In this document: piece by piece, positions 43,718 to 51,494 of the stretch | Layout of the letters: every line of letters begins with the position of its first letter | Position numbering within the stretch: position 1 is the stretch's first letter | Origin: Telluria antibiotica | Lineage (GTDB): Bacteria > Pseudomonadota > Gammaproteobacteria > Burkholderiales > Burkholderiaceae_D | Direction of reading: 5' to 3' | Length of the DNA stretch: 64,000 nucleotides | NCBI RefSeq assembly: GCF_011682055.1 | Contig: NZ_JAAQOM010000007.1 | Coordinates: 186,001-250,000 of the forward strand | Notes under the pieces: generated by a model | What the model was told of the DNA's origin: nothing | The model's database searches: none | The model's input: the letters and a program-made list of their open reading frames with translations, nothing else | Translations under genes and position numbers: made by a program

Positions 43718-44842
43718 ATGAAACCGTATGAACAATTTGTTGAAAACATCCTGGGCGCCGTGCGCTCGGGCCAGGGCAAGGACCCGGCCGCGGCCACCGC
43801 GCTGATCCAGGATGCGCTGCGCAATGCCGGGCTGATGCCGGCCGCCGCGGAACCGGCAGCGCGTACGCCGTTCCCCGACCTGAACGGCATGCCGGACTGG
43901 CTGCGCCGCACGGGCGCGCCCGCGGGCGACTGGCGCGCGCGCGTCGATGCGCTGCGGCCGCGCACGCCAGCGGCGACGCCGGACGCGCCCGGCCAATTCC
44001 TCGACGGCGTATTCTCGAATGGCGCGGGCTCGCGCCGTTACCGGCTGTACGTGCCGGCGCGCGCGGCGTCCGGGCCGCGGCCGCTCGTCGTGATGCTGCA
44101 CGGCTGCCAGCAGAGCGCCGGCGATTTCGCGGCCGGCACGGCGATGAACCGGCTCGCGGAGGAGCACGGCTGCCTCGTGCTGTATCCGGACCAGGAGCGG
44201 GGCGCCAACAGCTCGAATTGCTGGAACTGGTTCGACGCGGCGCACCAGAAGCGGGGGCAGGGCGAGCCGGCGCTGCTCGCCGGCATGACGGGCCAGGTCG
44301 TGCAGGAGCACGGCGCCGATCCGCGCCGCGTCTACGTGGCCGGGCTGTCGGCCGGCGGCGCGATGGCGGCCGTGCTGGGCGCCGCGTATCCCGACGTGTA
44401 TGCGGCCGTCGGCGTGCATTCCGGCTTGCCGGCGGGTGCCGCGCGCGACCTGATGTCCGGCCTGCATGCGATGAAAGGCTCCGGCAAAGGGGGCCGCCAT
44501 GCGCCGCTGCGTCGGCGCGTGCCTTTGATCGTGTTCCATGGGGACCAGGACGCCGTCGTGCATCCATCGAACGGCGCGGCGCTGTACCGCCAGTTCACGG
44601 GCGCGGGCGCGGATGCGTCGCTGCGCGAGATCGAGGAGAGCGGCGCTGCCGGCGCGGGCCGCGGCCACACGCGCACGACGGCGCTGGACGGCGGCGGCCG
44701 CGTGGTGGCGGAATACTGGGTCGTGCATGGAGCCGGCCACGCGTGGGCGGGCGGCGATCCGGCAGGGTCGTACACGGATGCGACGGGGCCTGACGCATCG
44801 GCCGAGATGTTGCGCTTCTTCCTTGACCGGACCGCGGGCTGA
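43718..44842 (+). CDS. PHB-depolymerase-family esterase (LpqC-like)
   Basis: 374 aa from ATG 43718, with AAGGAACACC before it. The alpha/beta-hydrolase core reads PLVVMLHGCQQSAGDFAAGT (oxyanion loop), the lipase box GLSAGG around S211, and HGAGHAWAGGDPAGSYTDAT carrying the catalytic His. No signal peptide is evident. The N-terminal 100 residues form a helical extension (QFVENILGAVRSG). Relatives hydrolyse polyhydroxybutyrate or feruloyl/acetyl esters. The RHH regulator upstream and its strong operator suggest expression is switched by an inducer. Confidence 0.9.
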   Translation: MKPYEQFVENILGAVRSGQGKDPAAATALIQDALRNAGLMPAAAEPAARTPFPDLNGMPDWLRRTGAPAGDWRARVDALRPRTPAATPDAPGQFLDGVFSNGAGSRRYRLYVPARAASGPRPLVVMLHGCQQSAGDFAAGTAMNRLAEEHGCLVLYPDQERGANSSNCWNWFDAAHQKRGQGEPALLAGMTGQVVQEHGADPRRVYVAGLSAGGAMAAVLGAAYPDVYAAVGVHSGLPAGAARDLMSGLHAMKGSGKGGRHAPLRRRVPLIVFHGDQDAVVHPSNGAALYRQFTGAGADASLREIEESGAAGAGRGHTRTTALDGGGRVVAEYWVVHGAGHAWAGGDPAGSYTDATGPDASAEMLRFFLDRTAG

Positions 44843-44912
44843 GCGGCCGCTGTTGCGAAGGCGCCAGGTTTGCTATGCTGGAGGATTCCCAAGATCGTTG
44901 ATGGAGTACACG

Positions 44913-45461
44913 ATGGTTTCCCTGCAGGAGCAGCTGATGAAGGCCGGGCTGGTCGACAAGAAGAAGGTCAAGGTCGCCAACCAGGAAAAGTCCAAGCAGC
45001 AAAAGATTGAGCGGCGCACCGGCGTGCAAAGCGTCAACGAGACGAAGGAGGCGGTGCTCGAGGCGCAGCGCCAGCAGGCCGAGCGCGCCCGCGCGCTGAA
45101 CGCCCAGCGCGACGCCGCCGCGGCCGCGAAGGCCGTCGAGGCGCAGATCGCGCAGATGATCCAGGTGAACCGCCAGCCCAAGGGCAAGGGCAACCTGGAC
45201 GTCGCGTACAACTTCACCATCGGCACGAAGATCGAGCGCATTCACGTCTCCAGCACGGTGCGCGACCACCTCGTGGCCGGGCGCCTGTCCATCGTCGCCC
45301 ACGGCGGCGGCTTCGAACTGGTGCCGCGCGTGATCGCCGACAAGATCGCGGAGCGGGCGCCGGAGCGCGTCGTGCGCGTCAACAAGGCGGCCGAACCCGT
45401 CGCGGCCGACCAGGACGATCCGTACAAGGACTTCAAGATTCCGGACGACTTCGACTGGTAA
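44913..45461 (+). CDS. DUF2058 (YaiL-type) protein
   Basis: 182 aa from ATG 44913 (GGAG 8 bp upstream); ATG 44901 would add four residues. A basic N-terminal coiled region (VSLQEQLMKAGLVDKKKVKV) and helix (AQRQQAERARALNAQRDAAA) lead to a compact domain (DVAYNFTIGTKIERIHVSST, LVAGRLSIVAHGGGFELVPR). This is the DUF2058 pattern found in many proteobacteria, linked by some authors to nucleoprotein or polysaccharide contexts. The function is unknown. Confidence 0.88.
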   Translation: MVSLQEQLMKAGLVDKKKVKVANQEKSKQQKIERRTGVQSVNETKEAVLEAQRQQAERARALNAQRDAAAAAKAVEAQIAQMIQVNRQPKGKGNLDVAYNFTIGTKIERIHVSSTVRDHLVAGRLSIVAHGGGFELVPRVIADKIAERAPERVVRVNKAAEPVAADQDDPYKDFKIPDDFDW

Positions 45462-45561
45462 ACCACCGACGTCGACCCACATCACATCAGGGGACGCCGG
45501 CCCTGGACTTGTCGTTTTTTTATGCTAGCTTCTATGGATCAGTGATCTCGAGGAGGCTGGC

Positions 45562-46305
45562 ATGGCATCTCCGCAACGGCAGTACGTGGCGATTTCCGAC
45601 CACGCGCTGCAGCAGACCGTGGGCTGGATCGCATTCGCGATGCCCTTGTTCGTCAGGGCCGTGGCATTCCTGCACGACGGCATCTGGACGACGAATTCGA
45701 TCAGCGCCTATTACTACACGAACCTGCGCGACGTGTTCGTCGGCGCACTCGTCGTCGGCGGCGTCGTGCTCGCGTTCTTCCCGTCGCCGCACAAGATGGA
45801 CCGCTGGCTGTCCCGCATCGCCGGGGTGGCGGCCGTCGGCATCGCGCTGTTTCCCATGTCGATCGAGGAAGGCGTCATCGATTGGGTGGGCGCGACGACG
45901 CCGGCAGCGCGCAAGGCCTATGTGCAGGCGCTGGAGCACGGCCCGCACGGTCCGCTGCACTACCACTATGCGTTTGTCGTCGTGTTCTTCGCGATCGTCT
46001 TCTACCTCGTGACGTTCCGGTTCAAGGCCAACACCCCGGCCGATCCGACGGAGCGTAAGCTCAGGCGCAACAAGGTGTATGCCGTGTGCGGCTACCTGAT
46101 GGGGGCCGCGTTCCTGTGGATGGCCGTCATCTGGCTCCGGCACCACAGCGACCAGAACGAGATGGCCTCGATCTTTTATCCGGAAACGCTGGCCGTGATG
46201 GCGTTCGCGGCCGCTTGGCTCGTCAAGGGACAAGTGGTGTTGAAGGACCGCCCGCGCACCGCGCCTGTCGCGCACCCGGCCATCAAGGTAATCCCTGCGG
46301 GCTAG
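45562..46305 (+). CDS. Integral membrane protein of unknown family
   Basis: 247 aa from ATG 45562 with a strong GAGGAGG site. Six hydrophobic helices are visible (VGWIAFAMPLFVRAVAFL, FVGALVVGGVVLAFF, IAGVAAVGIALFPMSI, YAFVVVFFAIVFYLVTF, VCGYLMGAAFLWMAVIW, TLAVMAFAAAWLV). An ISAYYYTNLRDVFVGALVVG block near residue 50 recalls DUF998-like membrane proteins, but the match is by eye only. It converges on the AraC gene with a 4-bp overlap of stops. Confidence 0.7.
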   Translation: MASPQRQYVAISDHALQQTVGWIAFAMPLFVRAVAFLHDGIWTTNSISAYYYTNLRDVFVGALVVGGVVLAFFPSPHKMDRWLSRIAGVAAVGIALFPMSIEEGVIDWVGATTPAARKAYVQALEHGPHGPLHYHYAFVVVFFAIVFYLVTFRFKANTPADPTERKLRRNKVYAVCGYLMGAAFLWMAVIWLRHHSDQNEMASIFYPETLAVMAFAAAWLVKGQVVLKDRPRTAPVAHPAIKVIPAG

Positions 46306-47204
46306 CGCTTCTTGACGGGCAGTGCGAGCCAGCCGCGCCAGCGGCCTTCGGGCGTGCGCTCGACCTTCTGGATGTGCGGCCGGGTGCTGTCCAGGCGCCA
46401 GACAGCCTGCTTGTCGAGCCAGTCCTCGTACATGGAGCGGAAGCGCGGCCATTCGTCGTCGAAGTCGAGGCAGGCATAGCTGCCGGCCGGCAGCACGCGC
46501 AGGCCCAGCGCCGGGTCGACGACCGTGTCGTCGGCGCAGCCGAAGTCGTAGCAGTATTCGCGCTCGCCCGTGAAACCGGGGTCCTCGTCGAACACGCCGT
46601 ACCATGCCGTGCCGGTGGGCACGCCGTCGGCCTGTTCGCGTTCGCGGATGAAGTCGTGGCAGGCGAACGACAGCGCCGCGCCGGACTGGCCGAAGAAGCG
46701 CTGGTAGCGCAGGTTCAGCGCCGGCAGGTTGCGCACGGCGATGCGGGCGGCAATCGTGCCGGGCTCCGGCTGGCAGTAGGGCGCGAGGATCGCTTCCAGG
46801 TCGTCCGGCTCGGCCACGAAGAAGCTGACGTCGCTCTCGCGCCCGACTTGTTGGTCCATGTAGTCGCGCCAGCCCCCTTCGCGCCAGGCCTTGGCCGACA
46901 TCGCGAACTGTTGCTTGAATGCCTTGGCGAATGCGGCGTTCGATGGAAAACCGCAGTCTTGCGCGATGCGCACGATGGGCACGTCCGGCTCGTGGCGCAG
47001 CAGGTGCGCCGCGCGGCGCAGGCGGCGCTTGCGCTGGTATTCGACGGCCGAGAACCCCGTCAGCTCGCGGAAGATGCGGTCGAAGTGGAACGACGAATAG
47101 CTGGCCGAAGCCGCCAGCGATTTCAATGCGAGCGGATCGCCGACCGAGTCCAGCATGAGGTCCATGACTTCGTACAGGCGCGACACGCGCGCGGCGGTCT
47201 TCAT
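46302..47204 (-). CDS. AraC-family regulator with GyrI-like C-terminal domain
   Basis: 300 aa from ATG 47204; a longer frame up to 47327 exists but adds a non-conserved N-terminus. Residues about 5-110 form the double helix-turn-helix (PLALKSLAASASYSSFHFDR, VPIVRIAQDCGFPSNAAFAK). The rest resembles the GyrI/effector-binding fold (EPGTIAARIAVRNLPALNLR, then VLPAGSYACLDFDDEWPRFR). Such Rob/SoxS-like regulators sense amphipathic compounds. Its target genes cannot be read from the window. Confidence 0.9.
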   Translation of the reverse strand: MKTAARVSRLYEVMDLMLDSVGDPLALKSLAASASYSSFHFDRIFRELTGFSAVEYQRKRRLRRAAHLLRHEPDVPIVRIAQDCGFPSNAAFAKAFKQQFAMSAKAWREGGWRDYMDQQVGRESDVSFFVAEPDDLEAILAPYCQPEPGTIAARIAVRNLPALNLRYQRFFGQSGAALSFACHDFIREREQADGVPTGTAWYGVFDEDPGFTGEREYCYDFGCADDTVVDPALGLRVLPAGSYACLDFDDEWPRFRSMYEDWLDKQAVWRLDSTRPHIQKVERTPEGRWRGWLALPVKKR

Positions 47205-47461
47205 GCGCAGGGCCACCCGGCGTGGGCCGGCCGGATCGGGACGGATCGAGGAAAACGCGTCATCAACGGCGATCGTTACAAAATTGAAATAACTAGTTTC
47301 CGTAAATAACACGACCTTGGCAAGCATTTGCCGCCGCCGGGTCGCAGAGTGTTGTCGGTACGCGTCCCAGCCCGCGCATCGTCATTTCTCATGAGTTAAC
47401 TCGACGATACGTATGACCGCTGCAATAAGTTCCAGTTCACATAACTAGCGCGAACGCAGCC
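47205..47461. other. Non-coding gap between the AraC gene and the lipoprotein terminator
   Basis: Together with the terminator this makes 311 bp without a supported gene (47205-47515). Its left half encodes the possible N-terminal extension of the AraC gene and its right half is AT-richer than the surroundings, with ATAACTAG repeated near 47290 and 47439. It probably holds the AraC promoter. No RNA gene was recognised. Confidence 0.4.
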
Positions 47462-47490
47462 AAAAAAAATGGCACATGCGCGCATGTGCC
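47462..47490 (-). terminator. Rho-independent terminator (minus strand)
   Basis: GGCACATGCG-CGCATGTGCC (47471-47490), a perfect 10-bp inverted repeat, followed on the minus strand by eight T (47462-47469). It ends the lipoprotein transcript whose stop is at 47516. Confidence 0.9.
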
Positions 47491-47515
47491 ATCGGGAGCG
47501 GGGACGGCGCCCGTG

Positions 47516-48031
47516 TCAGTTCATGCCGCCCTGGGCGACGGGCGCGGCAGGCGCCGCCGGTGCCGATGCCGCGGCTGCGGCGGCCGGTGCCGCGGCCTGC
47601 GGCGCCGCGGCCGGCACGTTGGTCTGCTGGCCCATCAGGATCTGGAACGTGGTCGGATAATCGTAGCCGGCACCCGTCGCGGCATCCACGCCGGCACCGA
47701 TGAAGCCGCCGACCAGGATATTGCCCGCCATCATGCCCTTGGTCGCGGACTTGATCGTGGCGAGGCCCGGATCGAAGCCCAGCTTTTCGCATTTCACGTT
47801 CATGTCGCCGTAGGCACGGTGCACGGTGACTGTGCCGGGCGTCGTCACGTAATAGACGCCCTTATCGTTTTCGAGCTTGCAGGTCGCGCCCGTGACGGGG
47901 CCGCTGGCGTGCAACGTCTCCACCGAGACGACTTGATTCGTACCGCTGACGATCGACGCGCATCCCGTGAGGCTGCTCGCACCGGCCAGGACGGCCGTCA
48001 TCATCGCGATGCGTAAAACTGGTTTGGACAT
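47516..48031 (-). CDS. Lipoprotein with glycine-rich segment
   Basis: 171 aa from ATG 48031, with GGGAGA before it. The signal ends in a lipobox (ASSLTGCASIVSG). The mature part begins CASIVSGTNQVVSVETLHAS, as in many small proteobacterial lipoproteins, and includes a hydrophobic Gly-rich stretch (GMMAGNILVGGFIGAGVDAA). The C-terminal 35 residues are Ala/Pro-rich (AAAPQAAAPAAAAAASAPAA). Probably an outer-membrane lipoprotein; its function is unknown. The gene has a strong terminator. Confidence 0.82.
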   Translation of the reverse strand: MSKPVLRIAMMTAVLAGASSLTGCASIVSGTNQVVSVETLHASGPVTGATCKLENDKGVYYVTTPGTVTVHRAYGDMNVKCEKLGFDPGLATIKSATKGMMAGNILVGGFIGAGVDAATGAGYDYPTTFQILMGQQTNVPAAAPQAAAPAAAAAASAPAAPAAPVAQGGMN

Positions 48032-48149
48032 TTTCTCTCCCTGGACCTGGCCGACGGGTTCGACCATTTATTGTTGGAAACATATTTATACATATGCAAG
48101 TATTTTTTTGCAATAAATATTTTCCAAAACCAAGGAAAGAACCGCGGCA

Positions 48150-48725
48150 TCATCTTGTCTGCCGCGTCACCTCCAGCTTCGACAGGTCGAATCCCTGCCG
48201 CTCCAGGCGGTCGAGCAGGGCGTTGTACGCCTGGCGCGACACGGTCGGCGTGCGCGCCAGGATCCACAGGTAATCGCGACCGGGCTCGCTGACGGCGGCC
48301 AGCTGGTAGCCCGGATCGAGGTCGATCACCCAGTAATCGCCCCACACGAACGGCAGGAACGACAGCCAGCGGGGCGCGAAGCGCACCTTCAGCGTGGGCG
48401 ACGTGGGCCCGCCCAGCTGGCGGGCCGTGCCGGCGGCATCGACGAAGGTGCCGTCCGCGCGGCGGCAGCGGTTGATGACCTGGACGGTGCGGTCGGGCTG
48501 CAAGCTGTAGTGCGCGGTCGTGTCGCCCGCGCACTGTTTCTGGAAGCGGTTCGGGAATTTCGCGATTTCGTACCAGACGCCCATGTAGCGGGGCACGTCG
48601 AGGCTCGGGATCGGCGTCACGGGCGTGGCGCGGGTGCCCCGCTCGGCGGCCAGCAGGGCGGCGCTGGCGCCAAGCAGGCCGAGCAGCAGAAGGATCAGGC
48701 GGGAATTCGGCAGCATGGGCAGCAT
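48150..48725 (-). CDS. blc: Lipocalin (Blc-like)
   Basis: 191 aa from ATG 48725 (48716 also possible). A signal peptide (LILLLLGLLGASAALLAA) precedes the lipocalin GxW region VPRYMGVWYEIAKFPNRFQK. The later strands carry LSFLPFVWGDYWVIDLDPGY and DYLWILARTPTVSRQAYNAL, as in Blc. Unlike E. coli Blc no lipobox Cys is seen at the signal end, so it may be soluble in the periplasm. It would bind fatty acids or lysophospholipids. It stands alone. Confidence 0.9.
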   Translation of the reverse strand: MLPMLPNSRLILLLLGLLGASAALLAAERGTRATPVTPIPSLDVPRYMGVWYEIAKFPNRFQKQCAGDTTAHYSLQPDRTVQVINRCRRADGTFVDAAGTARQLGGPTSPTLKVRFAPRWLSFLPFVWGDYWVIDLDPGYQLAAVSEPGRDYLWILARTPTVSRQAYNALLDRLERQGFDLSKLEVTRQTR

Positions 48726-48927
48726 CGGTTGACTGAACGGTATCTATCCTACGACAACGCGGCGTCGGTCGGCGCCACCCGCGCACGGCGAGTGATACGA
48801 CGATCGATATCGGCCGTGCCGAAAATTTCATCAGCGGCGCACGGTTTTTCCATATGCCATCTGGATAGCATGCAACTACCTGCCAATCCGGTGGGCATAA
48901 CAAGATGAATGCATAGAGGAGACATCT

Positions 48928-50343
48928 ATGAAACTGTTATTGGCCGTCGCGGCCTTCCTGATCGCCTGTTCGGCGTCCGCGCTGGACTTGCAGGGCCTGC
49001 AGAATTCCCACGACCCCGGCACGATCGTGAAGGACCACGACACCTATTTCCACTTCACGACCGGGACCAACGGCATCTGGTATTCGACGTCGACGGACCT
49101 CGTCAACTGGGGCACGACGACGGGCAACGTGTTTTCGTCCACGAGTTATCCGTCCTGGATCACCAGCAATTTCCCGAACTGGAGCAAAGGCTCGTTCTGG
49201 GCGCCGGACGTGATCAAGATGAACGGGTATTTCTACCTGTACTACTCGGTGACGGACACGTTCGGCAATGCCAATTCCGCCATCGGCGTCGCGCGCTCGC
49301 CATCGCTGAAGAACCCCGTGTGGACGGACCTCGGCATCGTCGTGCAATCGAGCGGCGGTGCCGGCGCGAACGTGATCAATGCGATCGACCCGGCCGTGTT
49401 CCGCGACCATGACGGCAAGGTGTATCTCACCTACGGCTCGTTCTTCAACGGCATCGGCGTGGCCGAGATCAACCAGGGTACGGGCAAGCTGGCGACGAAC
49501 GTCACGCACCTGATCGGTGGGAATGGCCTGGACATGGAAGGCGCCTACATCACGCGCAACAAGGGCTATTACTACCTGTTCGTCAATCGCGGCGCCTGCT
49601 GCACGAATCCGCTGTCGAACACGACCTATTATGTCGAAGTCTATCGCTCGACGAGCGTGACGGGCCCCTACACGGGCGGAAATGTGTACAACGGCACGAA
49701 CACGGTCATGCCGAACGTCGACGGCGCGGCGCCCACGCACAAGGGGCCAGGCCACGTGGGTGTGCTGAAGAAGGATGGCTGCAACTACGTGTCGACGCAC
49801 TACGTGGACACGAGCGACGGCAATGCCAAGCTGCAGTTGATGCTGATGACGTACGACACGAACGACTGGCCCGTCCTGACGCGCAACTTCACGAGCATCG
49901 CGAGCTGCGGCGGCATCAGCGACGATCCGTACGTGTTCACGTCCGCCCTCAGCGGCAAGGCAATCACGGTGGCGAACGCGTCGACGACGAACGGCGCCCT
50001 CGTGCAGCAGCTGACGTATTCCGGCGCCCAGAACCAGAAGTGGTACGTGATCGGCCATGGCGACGGCTACTACAGCATCATCAACGCGAACAGCCTGCTC
50101 AGCATGGACGACTACAACAACTCGACGACGGCGGGCACGAACATCGCCCAGTGGGGTTACTGGGCCGGCAACGGCCAGCAGTGGAGCTTCGCCAGCGCCG
50201 GGTCCGGTTACTTCACGGTGAAGAATCTTCTGTCCGGCATGGTGCTGGACGTGCAGAACAAGAGCACGGCCGACAATGCGCAGATCATCCAGTATCCATC
50301 GAATGGCGGTACCAACCAGAAGTGGGCGATGGACGCGCAGTAA
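48928..50343 (+). CDS. GH43 arabinanase with C-terminal ricin-type lectin domain
   Basis: 471 aa from ATG 48928, with AGAGGAGAC before it. The signal peptide is LLLAVAAFLIACSASA. The GH43 catalytic domain (to about 335) reads NSHDPGTIVKDHDTYFHFTT, SFWAPDVIKMNGYFYLYYSV and NAIDPAVFRDHDGKVYLTYG, typical of endo-1,5-alpha-L-arabinanases. The last 125 residues hold QxW-like repeats (NQKWYVIGHGDGYYSIINAN, QQWSFASAGSGYFTVKN, NQKWAMDAQ), a ricin-B-type carbohydrate-binding module. It would degrade pectin-side-chain arabinan outside the cell. A terminator follows at 50354-50375. Confidence 0.92.
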   Translation: MKLLLAVAAFLIACSASALDLQGLQNSHDPGTIVKDHDTYFHFTTGTNGIWYSTSTDLVNWGTTTGNVFSSTSYPSWITSNFPNWSKGSFWAPDVIKMNGYFYLYYSVTDTFGNANSAIGVARSPSLKNPVWTDLGIVVQSSGGAGANVINAIDPAVFRDHDGKVYLTYGSFFNGIGVAEINQGTGKLATNVTHLIGGNGLDMEGAYITRNKGYYYLFVNRGACCTNPLSNTTYYVEVYRSTSVTGPYTGGNVYNGTNTVMPNVDGAAPTHKGPGHVGVLKKDGCNYVSTHYVDTSDGNAKLQLMLMTYDTNDWPVLTRNFTSIASCGGISDDPYVFTSALSGKAITVANASTTNGALVQQLTYSGAQNQKWYVIGHGDGYYSIINANSLLSMDDYNNSTTAGTNIAQWGYWAGNGQQWSFASAGSGYFTVKNLLSGMVLDVQNKSTADNAQIIQYPSNGGTNQKWAMDAQ

Positions 50344-50353
50344 ACGCACGACG

Positions 50354-50375
50354 GGGCGGCGCTTGCCGCCCTTTT
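50354..50375 (+). terminator. Rho-independent terminator after the GH43 gene
   Basis: GGGCGGC-GCTT-GCCGCCC followed by TTTT, 11 bp after the arabinanase stop. The T-run is short, so termination may be partial. Confidence 0.75.
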
Positions 50376-50701
50376 CGCGCTGCTTTTGTTGCCAATAAGA
50401 AATTAATTCGACCGCTTATTCGTTGCAAAAATCTCTAGCATGCGTTGACGCATATGTCGAGTAATATCTGCGAATTCATCAATTTGTAATTAAAAAGCGA
50501 CAACTTTTCACACGAATGCGTCGTCAATTTCATAGGGAAATCCGAATTTTGTTCAATTTCTTATATCCAATACAATAGTTAATTTGGGTAATTTTCTTAG
50601 ATCGGAAATTGTTTTCTTGCTAAAGTGAAAAATCGTGCAGTTGGTAAAAAAACACGAATGGCCGGTAACCCATCGGCACTTCCACTTCAAGGCGAGAGAC
50701 A
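50376..50701. other. AT-rich intergenic region before the PEP-CTERM gene
   Basis: About 326 bp without a supported gene and visibly AT-richer than its flanks. It contains one 6-bp inverted repeat, ATGCGT-TG-ACGCAT (50440-50453), and several T/A tracts near 50560-50640. It probably carries the promoter of the PEP-CTERM/subtilase unit. No clear -24/-12 sigma-54 element was found. Confidence 0.4.
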
Positions 50702-51478
50702 ATGACAACACATCCGACTTCTTGCGTTTCACCCGCCCGATCCGGGCTGAACAAACTGGTTCTTGGCGCCGCCGCGGCGCTTGCGCTGTTGGGCACGGCA
50801 CCGGCCATGGCCGCCACGGTGAATTTCGAATCCCTGGTTGCCGACACGGTCTACGGCGGCGGCGACACGCTGTCCGAGGCCGGCTACACGCTGCACGCGG
50901 TCGACAATCACGCCGGCACGAGCGGCGGCGTTGGCCTGCTCGTCAACGGCCTCGATCCGACCAGCTGCTGGCTGGGCGGCTGCCCCACCAACAACACGAG
51001 CCATTTCTACGCCGGCCTCAACGACGGCGGCTTCACGATCACGAAGGATGACGGCGGCGTCTTCAGCCTGCGCAGCCTCGACTACGGCTTCATCGCCCCG
51101 GTCGGCGGCCTGGCGAACGTCTCGTACGGCCAGCTGATGTTGACGGGCACGTTCGGCAACGGCGGCTCGGCCAGCATCGCCCTCGACTTCCCCGGCACCG
51201 ACGGCAGCGGCAATCCGCTGTTCGATTCGGCCACGCTGCCCACCGCATTCGGCAACACGCTGCTGAACAGCCTGACGGTCCGCGCCTGCCTGTTCGACGG
51301 CATGGGCGGCTGCACGGTCGCGCAGGACTGGACCGATCCGTCGATCTACCAGGCGCAGTTCGCCGTCGACAACCTGCGGCTGGCCGAAGTGCCCGAGCCG
51401 GCGAGCCTGGCCCTGATCGGCCTCGGCATGGGCGCGCTGCTGCAGCGCCGCCGCAAGTCCTCGTCCAAACACGCCTGA
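50702..51478 (+). CDS. PEP-CTERM sorting-domain protein
   Basis: 258 aa from ATG 50702 (a GGCGAGAGAC site precedes it). The signal segment is KLVLGAAAALALLGTAPAMA. The C-terminus has the exosortase signal: VPEPASLALIGLGMGALL followed by QRRRK, meaning a PEP motif, a helix and a basic stop. The body is a beta-rich extracellular domain starting VNFESLVADTVYGGGD. Such proteins are processed by EpsH-type exosortases during surface polysaccharide export; the exosortase is not in this window. The subtilase gene follows after 16 bp and is likely co-transcribed. Confidence 0.9.
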   Translation: MTTHPTSCVSPARSGLNKLVLGAAAALALLGTAPAMAATVNFESLVADTVYGGGDTLSEAGYTLHAVDNHAGTSGGVGLLVNGLDPTSCWLGGCPTNNTSHFYAGLNDGGFTITKDDGGVFSLRSLDYGFIAPVGGLANVSYGQLMLTGTFGNGGSASIALDFPGTDGSGNPLFDSATLPTAFGNTLLNSLTVRACLFDGMGGCTVAQDWTDPSIYQAQFAVDNLRLAEVPEPASLALIGLGMGALLQRRRKSSSKHA

Positions 51479-51494
51479 TCCGCCGGAGCCGACC

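Noticed and set aside
50376-50701. Sigma-54 (-24/-12) promoter expected before a PEP-CTERM gene
   Set aside because: No GG-N10-GC pair in a proper TGGCAC...TTGC context was found in the AT-rich leader.
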